DNA of 64,000 nt from NCBI RefSeq assembly GCF_012290005.1, contig NZ_JAAXMS010000005.1, forward strand, positions 620,001 through 684,000. The letters are read 5' to 3'. Source of the stretch: Crateriforma spongiae (GTDB taxonomy: Bacteria > Planctomycetota > Planctomycetia > Pirellulales > Pirellulaceae). The notes below the pieces were generated by a model. That model searched no databases, was not told the DNA's origin, and saw only the letters and a program-made list of their open reading frames with translations. Positions 27,689-37,450 of the stretch are shown one piece after another (the stretch's first letter is position 1; each line of letters starts with the position of its first letter). The translations under genes were made by a program, and so were the position numbers.

Positions 27689-30600
27689 CAAGCCTGCTCC
27701 GGTGCATCCGCCTGCGTTTGATCAGAGCGTTGAAACACGACCAACAAATCAAGCACCGCATGCCCCGCGATCGAAAACTTGATCGCATCGCCATCGACGT
27801 CCAGCTTTTGTCGCAGCGCGTCCAGCGGTGCATCGATGGTTGCCTGGTCGCCGTCGAAGCGACAAGCCACAGCAACCGTGCGACAGAATCGCAGCTTGGC
27901 TTTGACCGATTGGCCGGATGTCTGCATCACACGGATGATCCCCGCCAGATGGCCGTCGTCGCGACGAAAAATGGTGACGTCCGACAATTCGATGGTCGAC
28001 GGGCGACGGTGAATCAGCCATCCCTGCGGCTCCGATGCAACGGCCTGGTCGGACGGTGAAATTGGCAATGCGACAGGCGGTGCGATCACGGATTTTGCCA
28101 TCGACACGGGCGCGGGGATGTCAAACCCATAGTCTATTTGAAATTCGGTCGACGTTTCACCTTGGCAACACAGCAGCGTGTCGACAAATCGCTCACCGAC
28201 GCGCCGGTGATAGGCCAACCCGTGCGAGGCGACGAGTGTTTGCCGTTCGGCCTCATCCAGCACGACGCCCAGCGGCGCGACCATTCGGCGGCTGGGGGCA
28301 CGGTGCAATTTGTCGCGGACGATGACCCGATCGATGGCCGATTCGGTAGCGGTGGCGATCCGCAGGGCAAAGTAGTTCTTCCAAGGTTCGCCATTGCAGG
28401 CGATCGCCGGTCGGAGCGATCCGGTGACACGCAGGTTTCGGCTGCCTCGAAGCAACGAGTATCGGAAATCAAACTCGGCCAGCATCGTCTGATCGTCGTC
28501 GACCAAACGTCCGGTCGCTTGAATCGTCCCCAGGTCGTTGCCGTTGCGAACCGTGACGACTTTGTCCGCAATCATCTGGCACTTGGTTCCCGGTTTTCCT
28601 TCGGCCACACGGATCAATCGCATGGAAAAGCGGTTGCCGCGAATCGGACCGCTGAAAACCGAAGAGATTCCGCCGGAGGACATCGAGATCTGAGCTTCCA
28701 AGAACTGGTTGCCCAGGAAATCGCCGCGAGCGATGCGTCCGTCGCCGAACCACTTGCGTCCCAGCCATCCGTGACGGCTGAACGGGCCGCCCTCCGATGC
28801 AACCTTTGGATTGCCGCGAAGAACCGAAAAACCGTGACCCGGTGCGTCGGTGGTGGCGGACCAAAAACTGCCTGTGATTGGTGTGAGATCCCAGTCTGTG
28901 TCATGTTCGCTGCCACTTTCGCGGCTGACGCCATAAACGTGCTTGATCTTCCGCGAAACCGGCTGGCTGAACCGGACCTCTCGACGGCCACCCGATGACG
29001 ATGGGTTCAAGACGATTGCCGCATCGGCCGGTGAATCACTGGATGAACTTGACGTGACAACGTTGTATCCCATCGCGGCGGCCAGCCGTTCGGCCGATTC
29101 CGCCAGCCCATCGACGGCGCTCGCGGCCGGTTGCTCTTGGGGGCCGCCGTGTTGACTGGCCGACACGTCGGACGATTCCAGCCGAGCCTTGCCGCTGGCC
29201 AGATCGGCCATGGCGTGCAAACGCAGCGTTGCTTGACGGATCACCGCATCACGGGTGTCGGTGGCCACCGTGGAAATCGGATCGGCGGCGGCGTCTTCGT
29301 TGACTGCTTGGCTGAGGCTTTGCGATGCGCTGTTGCTGACGTGCGTGGGTGTTCCGTGATGGTAAGGGTGTTCGCCGTCGACGAAGTAGTCCTGTAAACG
29401 CCAGAACTTTCCCAACGCCAACGACCATGACGCCGCACGTCGCAGGTCTTGAAAACTGTCGCAGGTCTTGCCCGGCCAGTGGACCAACAGCGCGGTGGCG
29501 ATTTCACCACTGTCGATTGATTCGCCCAGCTTTGCCGCCAAGTCCAAGAACGACGCGTCGCTGGTGGCATCGATCGGCTTGGCCGTCAGAGCTTCCAATT
29601 CCGTGCCGCCGGATTGCAGCACCACTTTGGCCTCTTCGCCATGTCCGGTCCCGCGACGAAAATCGATCGGGATCACGCCCACGTATCCCAGACGCCCCAG
29701 GGTGGGAGTGAAGTCCGACGGGGTGCCGCCGCAAAACCGGCCATAGACCTTGGGCGGTTCACCGATCGTCTGGACCGCCAGCGAATGTCCGTCGATCAGC
29801 GCGCGACGACCGTCGTCGAAGGACATCAAATCAAACTCGACGTCGCCGGGGCTTCCGCCGGCCCAGCCGATCTTGCCGTCTCGGATGGCAGACACCAATG
29901 TGGCGAAACGTCCGGATGAATCGTCGTGAATCGCCTGGCAAACGTCACGGTCCAGCAAGACGTTCCGTGGCGCCGCGTGAATGGTTTCCGGTGACGTTCC
30001 GGTTTCGGATTCAATTTCCGACTGCAAGCGGTTGTCGGGCATGACCTCGTGTTCGGCGGGGATGTCCGCACCGCTTGGCGGTGAAGTTGGCGCCGCGTTG
30101 ACGGCGTTCGATTCGTGGGAATCCTCGACCCACGATTCCATGGCGTCTTGGCACAGGGTCGCCGGGGTCAGCAGGACCAAATCGATCAGCGACGGATCGG
30201 ACGCAAAGTAGTGGTCACGTTCTTCGGCAATTGAATCGAAAGCATCGTGCATCGCGGCAACACAGGTTTCCCCGTCGCGGGCCACGAACGCTTCGGCCGC
30301 CGCGGTGGCGTGACGACGCAGCTGCATTTCGTCCAGGTTGCTGGAATACCGCAGCCGCCGGGTCATCACCTGGATTTGCAGATTGGCATAGGCCAGCGCA
30401 AAGAAATCGTCCGGCACCACCGTGCGATGGCCCGCGCGGACCGATTCGGGAAAGTCGGGCCACTGGATCGGCGACGGCGTCGTCGAATCGGTCTGTCGAT
30501 TCAAACCCAGCAAGGTCAGCATCGCGTTGCGGTCCGCACCGGTCACGCCATAAGCCTGGCCGACGGCGGGCGCGGATTCGCCCGATGCCGCGACGTCTGA

Positions 30601-30900
30601 CTGCCAATCAATGGGGGGGCAGGAAAGACCAGCCAGATCGATCAGCCCTAGCCGCTGGTCTTCGGGCATCATCTCCCGCGAATCGTCGGGGACGGCGATC
30701 AGCCGGCGGCCATCGCTGCCGGGGATCGAATCGGCACGGTACCACAGCGGGGCACCGTTGCAGGCAACCACGACGGCGGGGTGCCATAGCACGGACCAAG
30801 CCGCCAGCAGGTTGCGAGCATTCGCGTCGCTACCCCCCTTGGGAAAGTCTTCCAGGGTGGAAACGGGGACCAGAACGCAGGACTCATCAAAAAAGGGCAT
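27688..30900 (-). CDS. GH38-like glycosidase-fold protein
   Basis: A 1070-residue protein. The start at 30900 gives MPFFDESCVLVPVSTLEDF; the frame extends upstream to 31023 but that part is not protein-like. I read it as a distant alpha-mannosidase (GH38/GH57-type) architecture: an N-terminal catalytic-like region, a helical middle and a C-terminal beta-sandwich half with RNLRVTGSLRPAI, HRAPSRRMVAPLG and YHRRVGERFVDTLL. Catalytic residues cannot be assigned by eye, and no signal peptide is present, so it is predicted to be cytoplasmic. The family is widely conserved in planctomycetes as a large unknown protein. The stop overlaps the kinase start by 4 bp. Function uncertain. Confidence 0.6.
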   Translation of the reverse strand: MPFFDESCVLVPVSTLEDFPKGGSDANARNLLAAWSVLWHPAVVVACNGAPLWYRADSIPGSDGRRLIAVPDDSREMMPEDQRLGLIDLAGLSCPPIDWQSDVAASGESAPAVGQAYGVTGADRNAMLTLLGLNRQTDSTTPSPIQWPDFPESVRAGHRTVVPDDFFALAYANLQIQVMTRRLRYSSNLDEMQLRRHATAAAEAFVARDGETCVAAMHDAFDSIAEERDHYFASDPSLIDLVLLTPATLCQDAMESWVEDSHESNAVNAAPTSPPSGADIPAEHEVMPDNRLQSEIESETGTSPETIHAAPRNVLLDRDVCQAIHDDSSGRFATLVSAIRDGKIGWAGGSPGDVEFDLMSFDDGRRALIDGHSLAVQTIGEPPKVYGRFCGGTPSDFTPTLGRLGYVGVIPIDFRRGTGHGEEAKVVLQSGGTELEALTAKPIDATSDASFLDLAAKLGESIDSGEIATALLVHWPGKTCDSFQDLRRAASWSLALGKFWRLQDYFVDGEHPYHHGTPTHVSNSASQSLSQAVNEDAAADPISTVATDTRDAVIRQATLRLHAMADLASGKARLESSDVSASQHGGPQEQPAASAVDGLAESAERLAAAMGYNVVTSSSSSDSPADAAIVLNPSSSGGRREVRFSQPVSRKIKHVYGVSRESGSEHDTDWDLTPITGSFWSATTDAPGHGFSVLRGNPKVASEGGPFSRHGWLGRKWFGDGRIARGDFLGNQFLEAQISMSSGGISSVFSGPIRGNRFSMRLIRVAEGKPGTKCQMIADKVVTVRNGNDLGTIQATGRLVDDDQTMLAEFDFRYSLLRGSRNLRVTGSLRPAIACNGEPWKNYFALRIATATESAIDRVIVRDKLHRAPSRRMVAPLGVVLDEAERQTLVASHGLAYHRRVGERFVDTLLCCQGETSTEFQIDYGFDIPAPVSMAKSVIAPPVALPISPSDQAVASEPQGWLIHRRPSTIELSDVTIFRRDDGHLAGIIRVMQTSGQSVKAKLRFCRTVAVACRFDGDQATIDAPLDALRQKLDVDGDAIKFSIAGHAVLDLLVVFQRSDQTQADAPEQA

Positions 30901-31237
30901 GCCGGTTGCAGAAATCAGGGAGAAATTTGACGATTGGCGGCGGAAATCATTACACTGGCAGGCGGTTCGAGGTGACAAGCCGGCCCTTCGGACTCTTCCA
31001 TTCTTTTCAAACCTTTTCACCACTGGGACCGTGGGTCGTGGCTTTGTTGTCCAGAACGCACCCGATCTGTCCCACCGACGTACATAAGATCGTTACAACC
31101 GTCGCATCAGCACGACGTGTGCGAAGCGGTACGCGACGATCGCCCCGTTCTTTGCGATGCCGACGGGCGAATCGCCCGGGGACTGAGTAGTCTAAGGCGA
31201 CAAAGACCATTCCCGTATTCCAAAGCGAAAGATTGAC
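30901..31237. promoter_or_regulatory. Divergent promoter region, GH38-like and PilM-like genes
   Basis: A 337-bp gap between the minus-strand GH38-like gene and the plus-strand PilM-like gene; it must carry both promoters. No clear -35/-10 pair, operator or riboswitch was recognised. A short open frame in the middle does not look coding. Confidence 0.5.
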
Positions 31238-33355
31238 ATGGCCGGAAGCGGCAGCGTTTGGGGAATCGAAATCGGGCAATCAGCGCTCAAGGCGCTGCGT
31301 TGCTCCAAGACCAGTGACGGAATCGTTGCGGAAGCATTCGACTATATCGAGTACCCCAAAATCCTGAGCCAGCCTGACGCGGACGCCGACGCGTTGGTCG
31401 CCGATGCGCTGGAACAGTTGCTCGAACGCAACGACATCCAGGGGTCAGAAATCTGCATCAGCGTGCCTGGGCAAAGCGGTTTGGCGAAGTTTTTCAAACC
31501 GCCACCGGTCGAGGTCAAAAAGATCGCCGACATTGTCCGCTACGAGGCGCGGCAACAAATCCCGTTCGATCTGGCCGACGTCGTCTGGGATCACCAGATG
31601 ATGCCCGGCAGTATGATCGAAGAAGGCTTCGCCCTGGACAGTGAAGTCGGGCTGTTCGCGATGAAGCGTGAACAGGCCTATCGCCAACTGAAGCCGTTCG
31701 ACAATGCCAATCTGGAAGTCGACGTCGTCCAATTGGCTCCGATTTCGCTGTACAACACGATCGCCTATGACCGGATGCACGAGCGTGTCGATGGCGGCGT
31801 CTTCGATCCGGATGATCCGCCCAAGTCGACCGTGGTGTTGTCGATCGGGACGGATTCCAGCGACCTGATCGTGACCAACGGTTTCCGCATCTGGCAACGT
31901 AGCATGCCGATCGGCGGTAACCATTTCACCCGCCAGCTGACCAAAGACCTGAAGCTGACCTTTGCCAAGGCGGAACATCTGAAGCGGAACGCCAAGGACG
32001 CGGCCGACCCGAAGATGGTCTTTCAGACGATGCGTCCGGTCTTCAACGACTTGGTCACCGAAGTCCAGCGATCCATCGGGTTCTTCCGCAGCATCGATCG
32101 CAAGGCGGAGATCGACGAACTGTTGATCACCGGTAACACGGTCAAAATGCCCGGCTTGGCGGCCTACCTTGGCAAGAACCTGGGGATGGAAGTCCACGTC
32201 CTGGATCGCTTCGAACGGCTGACCGGCGACGACGTGATGTCGATCCCGCAATTCCGTGACAACGCGTCGACGTTCTCGGTTTGTTACGGGCTGTGTTTGC
32301 AAGGCTTGGGGCTGGGCCAGATTCACGCCAGCCTGGTGCCGCATGAAATCTTGCGGGAACGCATGATTCGGGCCAAGAAGCCTTGGACGCTGGCGGGATT
32401 GGCGGTGCTGATGCTGGGCCTGGGTGCCCACTATTGGTTCACCGAACAGACTTGGGCGTCCACCCACGAAAACTTGTGGGGACAAGCCAGCAGCGAAGTC
32501 GCGTTGATGGACAGCTACAGCAGTGATCACTTCGGCAAAGACGAAGAGCTCAACAACAAGCTGAACTTTTTGAACGCGGTCGGCAAGGAATTGTCGGGCA
32601 ACGTGGAACGTCGGCTGACTTGGCTGGAAATCATGCGTGTCATCAACGCCGGCATCCCGCGGGAAACCGAGGAAGACGCCAAGAAGACGCGCAAAGAATT
32701 GCCGCTGGACCAGCGCAAGGATATCCACGTCACGAAGGTCGAAACGAAGTTTTACGAAGACCTGGAAGAATGGTACGACGAGGACCGCGCCCGACGTTTC
32801 GAGGAAGAAATGCGGAACTGGACGCGTCTGATGGACCGTACCGATGTGCCGTATCTGGAAGAATTTGAAACCGGGCCGACCGAATCGGGCTGGGTGATCC
32901 AGATCAACGGATACCACTACTTCAACAGCGACAAATCCAAACGCTATGCCGGCAACGCCCACGTCCGAAAGTATCTGACGACGTACTTCTTGGAAGGCGA
33001 ATACGAATTGCCCGCCGGTGATGGCCAGACGATGAAATTCACGCCCGCGGAAATGGGCCTGAGCTATCCGTTGCTGCTGGACGAAGCCCGGATGAAGGAG
33101 GAAACGATTCCCAACCCGGACTTTGACCGCAGCAAAGCCATGGCGGACCCTGAATACATGGAAGAAGAACCGCCGGAACTGACGGTTCAGCGATTGGACT
33201 TTACGTTCCAAGTGGTTTGGAAACCGAACCTGATCACCGATCGGGTGGAAGCCAAATTGCAAGCCGAGGCGGAGGCCGCAGAAGCGGCGGCCGCGGAGGC
33301 GGGTTTGACCGAACCGGAAGTCCCGGTGGGTGATCAGACCGCGATGACGCCGTAA
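31238..33355 (+). CDS. pilM: PilM-like actin-fold protein with C-terminal extension
   Basis: A 705-residue protein whose first about 360 residues match the type IV pilus assembly ATPase-like PilM: WGIEIGQSALKALR (phosphate-1 loop), KIADIVRYEARQQIPFDL, VVLSIGTDSSDLIV, and ELLITGNTVKMPGLAAYLG near the adenosine site. PilM (about 350 residues elsewhere) is an FtsA/actin-like inner-membrane-associated scaffold that binds PilN. Here one membrane span follows at about 375-395 (LAGLAVLMLGLGAHYWF), then a 300-residue charged region that may do the job of a fused PilN/PilO-like domain. The tail is alanine/glutamate-rich. Two single-span acidic proteins follow on the same strand, consistent with a pilus or secretion inner-membrane platform. 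The PilM call is good; the extension is unassigned. Confidence 0.85.
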   Translation: MAGSGSVWGIEIGQSALKALRCSKTSDGIVAEAFDYIEYPKILSQPDADADALVADALEQLLERNDIQGSEICISVPGQSGLAKFFKPPPVEVKKIADIVRYEARQQIPFDLADVVWDHQMMPGSMIEEGFALDSEVGLFAMKREQAYRQLKPFDNANLEVDVVQLAPISLYNTIAYDRMHERVDGGVFDPDDPPKSTVVLSIGTDSSDLIVTNGFRIWQRSMPIGGNHFTRQLTKDLKLTFAKAEHLKRNAKDAADPKMVFQTMRPVFNDLVTEVQRSIGFFRSIDRKAEIDELLITGNTVKMPGLAAYLGKNLGMEVHVLDRFERLTGDDVMSIPQFRDNASTFSVCYGLCLQGLGLGQIHASLVPHEILRERMIRAKKPWTLAGLAVLMLGLGAHYWFTEQTWASTHENLWGQASSEVALMDSYSSDHFGKDEELNNKLNFLNAVGKELSGNVERRLTWLEIMRVINAGIPRETEEDAKKTRKELPLDQRKDIHVTKVETKFYEDLEEWYDEDRARRFEEEMRNWTRLMDRTDVPYLEEFETGPTESGWVIQINGYHYFNSDKSKRYAGNAHVRKYLTTYFLEGEYELPAGDGQTMKFTPAEMGLSYPLLLDEARMKEETIPNPDFDRSKAMADPEYMEEEPPELTVQRLDFTFQVVWKPNLITDRVEAKLQAEAEAAEAAAAEAGLTEPEVPVGDQTAMTP

Positions 33356-33452
33356 GCGTTTGAGACGATGTTTGCGTGACGCACCCGACCCGGTGCTCGA
33401 CGCGCCCCATGCGACGAACTTCACTTTTCTTATCCTTCCAAAGCCAACCACC

Positions 33453-35195
33453 ATGGATGCCTTGAAAGCCAAGCTGCAGCCGCTGATCAAGAACGGGTTC
33501 TGGGTCAGTGCCGCGGTCATCTTTATCGGCGCAATCGCCGTTTGGGTGATGTCGTGGATGCGTCTGTCCAGCGAACACGCCGACCGCGTCGCCAAACTGG
33601 ACAGCGAAGTCAGCAGCGTTAGCAATGTTCGCAATCAATTGTCGGTGCACCCCAACGACGATTCGCATGAACAGATGCAAACACTGATTGATGCCCGGAC
33701 GGCCGAAGTGCTGCAGGCGTGGCAAAGCGTCTACGAACGTCAACAAAACATTTTGACGTGGCCCCAGAACTTGGAAGACGACTTCTTGATGGAGTTTGAA
33801 AACAAGATTCCGGTCGAACGTTACATCGAATATCCGATCCCGGTCGAACAGCAGGTCACCACGGACCTTCGCCAACGGTACCGAAACTACATCAAAGAGA
33901 TTCTGCCCAGCGTGGCAGCTTTGGCCGGTGCGAAATGGACCGCCGACTTTGATGCCGTGTCCTCGGGCGATGGTTATGGCGAAGGCGGTGGCGGTGGCGG
34001 CAGCTACGGCAGCAGCGTCATCGACAGCATCACCGGAACGGTCGAAGAACCGATCGTCGAATGGCCCTCGTCCAGCCAGGAACAGACACTGAGCGACCTG
34101 TTCCCCTGGCGGGGCACACGACCGACCACGCTGCAAGTTCACTATTCACAAGAAAACTTGTGGATCCTGAAACAGCTTTGCCAGTTGGTCGGCGACATGA
34201 ACGGTGACGCCAAGCAAGCCTTCCAGGCCAAGATCCGCAGCATCGCAAAGATCGCGATCGGTGAATCGGTCGATTTCGAAGCCGGGGACATTTCCGATCC
34301 GGGTGACGATTCGACCGCCATGGGCATGGCCGGTGACTATGGCTATGACGACATGGAAGAAGGCTACGGCGGGGGCGACTACGGCGACAGCTATGGTTCG
34401 TCGTCCTACGGTTCGTCGACCTCGACAACCGAGGTCGCGCCCGACCCGGCGGAAAACCGCTATGTCGATCTTCAAAACCAACCGCTGCCCGCGTCGCGTC
34501 TGCGATCCGCATTGGTCAGTGAAGACCCCGCCGACGCCGGCTTGGCCGTTGCCAAACGGGTGCCGGTTCAAATGTCGGTCGTCATGGACCAGCGTTACAT
34601 CCCGAATCTGTTGGCCATGTGCGGCAGCATTCCTTTGATGGTCGAAGTCAAGCAAGTTCGCGTCTTGCCCGAAGACGCCGGCGCCGCGGCGGCATCGGCC
34701 GGTGGCGGCTACGGCAGCGACAGCGGCGAAGAAATGGACGAGGGTTACGGCGAAAGTAGCGATGAAGGCTATGGATACGGCGAAGACGGCGGCTATGGAT
34801 CGTCCGGACCGTCACTGGCGAACATTCCAGAAGTCGAAGTCGATGAAACGCCTTTCGACGTCACCGTCGAGATCTATGGCATCATCCACATCTACAACCC
34901 GCCGAACAAAGACGCCTTGGGCTTGAACAAAGTCACCGACGAAGAAGTCGTGATCGACGGATCCGATCAAGAAACCGAGACGCCGGTCACACCGCCGGCC
35001 GACACGCCGGAACAACCCGGGACACCGGATCAGCCGGCGGCCCAAACGCCCGCCGGTACCGACCCGGATGAAGACGCGGCCGGTGGCGACACACCCGATT
35101 CCAGTACGCCGGACGGCGATGCCCCCGCCGCGCCAGCGGCCGACGACAATACCGCACCGCCGGCAGCACCGCCGACGGCGATCCTTTCCAACTGA
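33453..35195 (+). CDS. Single-span acidic protein with Gly/Tyr-rich segments
   Basis: A 580-residue protein, second gene of the PilM-like operon. The ATG at 33453 is used; an upstream TTG at 33360 would overlap the gap after pilM and adds non-protein-like sequence. A short cytoplasmic N-terminus precedes one membrane span (FWVSAAVIFIGAIAVWVMSW, about 13-32) and a coiled-coil-like stretch, which suggests a PilN/PilO-like position. Two low-complexity segments rich in Gly, Tyr, Ser and Asp occur around residues 170-185 and 290-330, and a third near 410-445 (EGYGESSDEGYGYGEDGGYG). The C-terminal 100 residues are Pro/Ala/Thr/Asp-rich, probably disordered. No established family could be named. Confidence 0.75.
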   Translation: MDALKAKLQPLIKNGFWVSAAVIFIGAIAVWVMSWMRLSSEHADRVAKLDSEVSSVSNVRNQLSVHPNDDSHEQMQTLIDARTAEVLQAWQSVYERQQNILTWPQNLEDDFLMEFENKIPVERYIEYPIPVEQQVTTDLRQRYRNYIKEILPSVAALAGAKWTADFDAVSSGDGYGEGGGGGGSYGSSVIDSITGTVEEPIVEWPSSSQEQTLSDLFPWRGTRPTTLQVHYSQENLWILKQLCQLVGDMNGDAKQAFQAKIRSIAKIAIGESVDFEAGDISDPGDDSTAMGMAGDYGYDDMEEGYGGGDYGDSYGSSSYGSSTSTTEVAPDPAENRYVDLQNQPLPASRLRSALVSEDPADAGLAVAKRVPVQMSVVMDQRYIPNLLAMCGSIPLMVEVKQVRVLPEDAGAAAASAGGGYGSDSGEEMDEGYGESSDEGYGYGEDGGYGSSGPSLANIPEVEVDETPFDVTVEIYGIIHIYNPPNKDALGLNKVTDEEVVIDGSDQETETPVTPPADTPEQPGTPDQPAAQTPAGTDPDEDAAGGDTPDSSTPDGDAPAAPAADDNTAPPAAPPTAILSN

Positions 35196-35216
35196 CTTCT
35201 GTACGGGTAACCAATC

Positions 35217-37178
35217 ATGGATACAGACGCAATCAAACAGTTTTTCGTCAAGCACGGCGAAAAGGTCGTGTTGGGTGTGGTTGCCGCTTTTTCCGCGGTG
35301 CTGATTTATCTGGGAATTGCCCAGGAACCCTACGACGCAAAGACGCCTGAGCAACTGCAGACCGAAGCGCAACAGGTTCGCACCCAGATCGATGACGATC
35401 ACACCGCCGCGATTCTGGATGAACGCCAACCGACGTTCGACATCGTCAGCCGGACGGAAAAGGCACAATCGCCGGTCAACGACCTGCCCTACAAGTTGGT
35501 CAACACTTGGATCCGAACGGAAGAAGACAGTTCGATTCGTCGCCAAGATCCGAAACTGCTGGCGCCTGAAAACTTGATCGCCCAGGGCATGACGTCCATC
35601 CTGGCTCGCCGCAGCTTCGAAGAAGAATACGCGATGCTAGAATTGGAACCGGCCGACGAATTGGAAAAGGTCGAAGAGAAACCGAAACGTCGTCCGCGCG
35701 GACGCCGCAACCAAATGATGATGGGCGGTGGCGATGGATACGGCGGCGGTGATGGCTATGGCGGCGGTGACGGCTATGGCGAGGACATGGGCATGATGGA
35801 TGAATCCATGATGGCCAGTTCATCGTCGGCCAATCGTAAATTCCCGACCGCGGCAGACTTTGGAATGAAGCCGCAGAATACGACCAGTATCCGAAACGAG
35901 TTGACCCAGTATCCCGTCCCGCAAACGACGCGTTACATCTGTGGCACCGCTGCCATGCCACACGAAGCGGTCTATCGAGCGTTCGAAGCGGCACTGAAGG
36001 ACGCGACCGGTTACGAGCCTCGTCGCGACGTGCCCCAATACATCGATTTTGAAGTCCAGCGGGCCGACGTGACCGAGAAGCCCGTCGATCAATTGACCGA
36101 CGAAGACTGGGTTTTGGTGACCAACCGTGAACAGTCGACGATGACGTACGGAACGGTCTGGTCGGGATTCGCACCGGAAATCGTTCCTGAGGAATACCGT
36201 GACATCGCGTTCACCACGTGGATGCCACCGGTCTTGCTGGATGACTATTCCAAGTTCGGAATGCACCCTCAAATTCCCCTGGTCGTCGACGACAGCGAGA
36301 ATGAAAAATCGATCGAGGAACAGATCGCCGAAGAGCAAGAAGCCCAGTTGAAGCTGAAGATCGGCGGGGCGGGAGCAGCCGCCGGGTATGACGAAATGTC
36401 GATGGAAGACGGCTATTCCAGCAGCTCCTACGGCAGCTTTGGTGTCGTCGAAGAAGATCCTGCGGAATTCAAGCTGGTTCGCTTCTTCGATTTCGAAAAC
36501 GGCCGCAATGAAAAGTCACCCAAGCCGGGTCGCAAATACGTTTACCGTGTTCGCGTCGGGCTGCAGGATCCGAACTTCCCGATCCGTGCTTCGTTGCAAC
36601 CCGAATTGAAAACGCTTTCGCCCGACGTCTTCGCGCGTGTTTCGGTGTTGCTGGACAAGGCCGAACAGTCCGGCGAACGTGTTTCCAAGATCTGGACCGA
36701 TTGGAGCGAACCCAGCAATCCGGCGATGCTCGCGGATCTGAACAGCATCTATGCGGGACCGGTTCCGGAAAAACGGATGCAGAAATTCCAGCTCGGTGGC
36801 CGTACGGTCAGCGTCGCGCGTGACGCGGCAAAGACCAAGATGGTGATTCGCGGTATCGATCCACGCTACAACGGCTTCATCCCCGTTTGGCAAGACGTTA
36901 GCGAAGGCACCGTGGTTGCACTGAAGCAGGAAACCGGCGAAATCGTCGACCCGATCACCGGGGACGTGATGAAGTTGCCGGAAGCAACGATCAGCACGCA
37001 GACGACCGTGATCGGAATCGATGGTGGCGAGAAACTGTCGATCGTCGACGACGACGAAATGGTTCGTCCCAGCCAGGTGCTGTACTTCGACGGCGACGGG
37101 CAATTGCGCGTCGGTGGTGAAGTCAGCGACCAAGAAGAATATCGCGCTTGGTCCTTTGCCGAAGACCGTGATCTGTAG
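35217..37178 (+). CDS. Single-span protein with DGYGGG repeats, PilM-like operon
   Basis: A 653-residue protein starting 21 bp after the previous gene. Residues about 17-38 are one membrane span (KVVLGVVAAFSAVLIYLGIA). A basic patch (KPKRRPRGRRN) is followed by a short tandem repeat GGGDGYGGGDGYGGGDGYGE. The C-terminal two thirds look globular, with RYICGTAAMPHEAVYRAFEA and a beta-rich tail (TVIGIDGGEKLSIVDDDE). The overall shape mirrors the preceding gene, so the pair may be paralogous structural partners of the PilM-like protein, in the place of PilO/PilP. A direct family match is not recognised. Confidence 0.75.
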   Translation: MDTDAIKQFFVKHGEKVVLGVVAAFSAVLIYLGIAQEPYDAKTPEQLQTEAQQVRTQIDDDHTAAILDERQPTFDIVSRTEKAQSPVNDLPYKLVNTWIRTEEDSSIRRQDPKLLAPENLIAQGMTSILARRSFEEEYAMLELEPADELEKVEEKPKRRPRGRRNQMMMGGGDGYGGGDGYGGGDGYGEDMGMMDESMMASSSSANRKFPTAADFGMKPQNTTSIRNELTQYPVPQTTRYICGTAAMPHEAVYRAFEAALKDATGYEPRRDVPQYIDFEVQRADVTEKPVDQLTDEDWVLVTNREQSTMTYGTVWSGFAPEIVPEEYRDIAFTTWMPPVLLDDYSKFGMHPQIPLVVDDSENEKSIEEQIAEEQEAQLKLKIGGAGAAAGYDEMSMEDGYSSSSYGSFGVVEEDPAEFKLVRFFDFENGRNEKSPKPGRKYVYRVRVGLQDPNFPIRASLQPELKTLSPDVFARVSVLLDKAEQSGERVSKIWTDWSEPSNPAMLADLNSIYAGPVPEKRMQKFQLGGRTVSVARDAAKTKMVIRGIDPRYNGFIPVWQDVSEGTVVALKQETGEIVDPITGDVMKLPEATISTQTTVIGIDGGEKLSIVDDDEMVRPSQVLYFDGDGQLRVGGEVSDQEEYRAWSFAEDRDL

Positions 37179-37227
37179 GCGGCAGAACCCTTCACACAGC
37201 ATGCTTCGGCGTCGCCGCGCTCCACCT

Positions 37228-37360
37228 GAGCCGACGGCGCTAGCCGCGGGTGTGTGCCCCCGTGAGCCGACGGCGCTAACCGCGGGTGTGCCCCCCTTGA
37301 GCCGACGGCGCTAACCGCGGGTGTGCCCCCCTTGAGCCGACGGCGCTGTCCGCGGGTGTG
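37228..37360. repeat. Four tandem copies of a 35-bp GC-rich repeat
   Basis: The unit begins GAGCCGACGGCGCTAACCGC and ends with GGGTGTG plus a short C-rich spacer. Copies start at 37228, 37264, 37299 and 37334, spaced 36, 35 and 35 bp; the last copy diverges after GGCGCT. It lies in the convergent gap between the PilM-like operon and the Nramp-type gene. No cas genes or spacers are present. Confidence 0.9.
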
Positions 37361-37450
37361 TCCTGGAACGATTCCTGCGTGCCCCTGAGTGCTGGCGCAT
37401 CCAGCTACATGGCCGTCAGGAAACTGCGGCCCATCGTTCGGCCTACGACG

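Noticed and set aside
27517-28059. A 180-residue plus-strand frame over the kinase and GH38-like genes
   Set aside because: It lies opposite two coupled genes and lacks protein-like composition.
31445-33634. A 729-residue open frame on the minus strand across the PilM-like gene
   Set aside because: The plus-strand frame has clear PilM motifs and an operon context; the minus frame is a high-GC shadow with His/Arg/Gln-rich, non-family sequence.
37228-37360. Possible CRISPR array
   Set aside because: The units are directly adjacent at about 35 bp with no unique spacers, and there are no cas genes.
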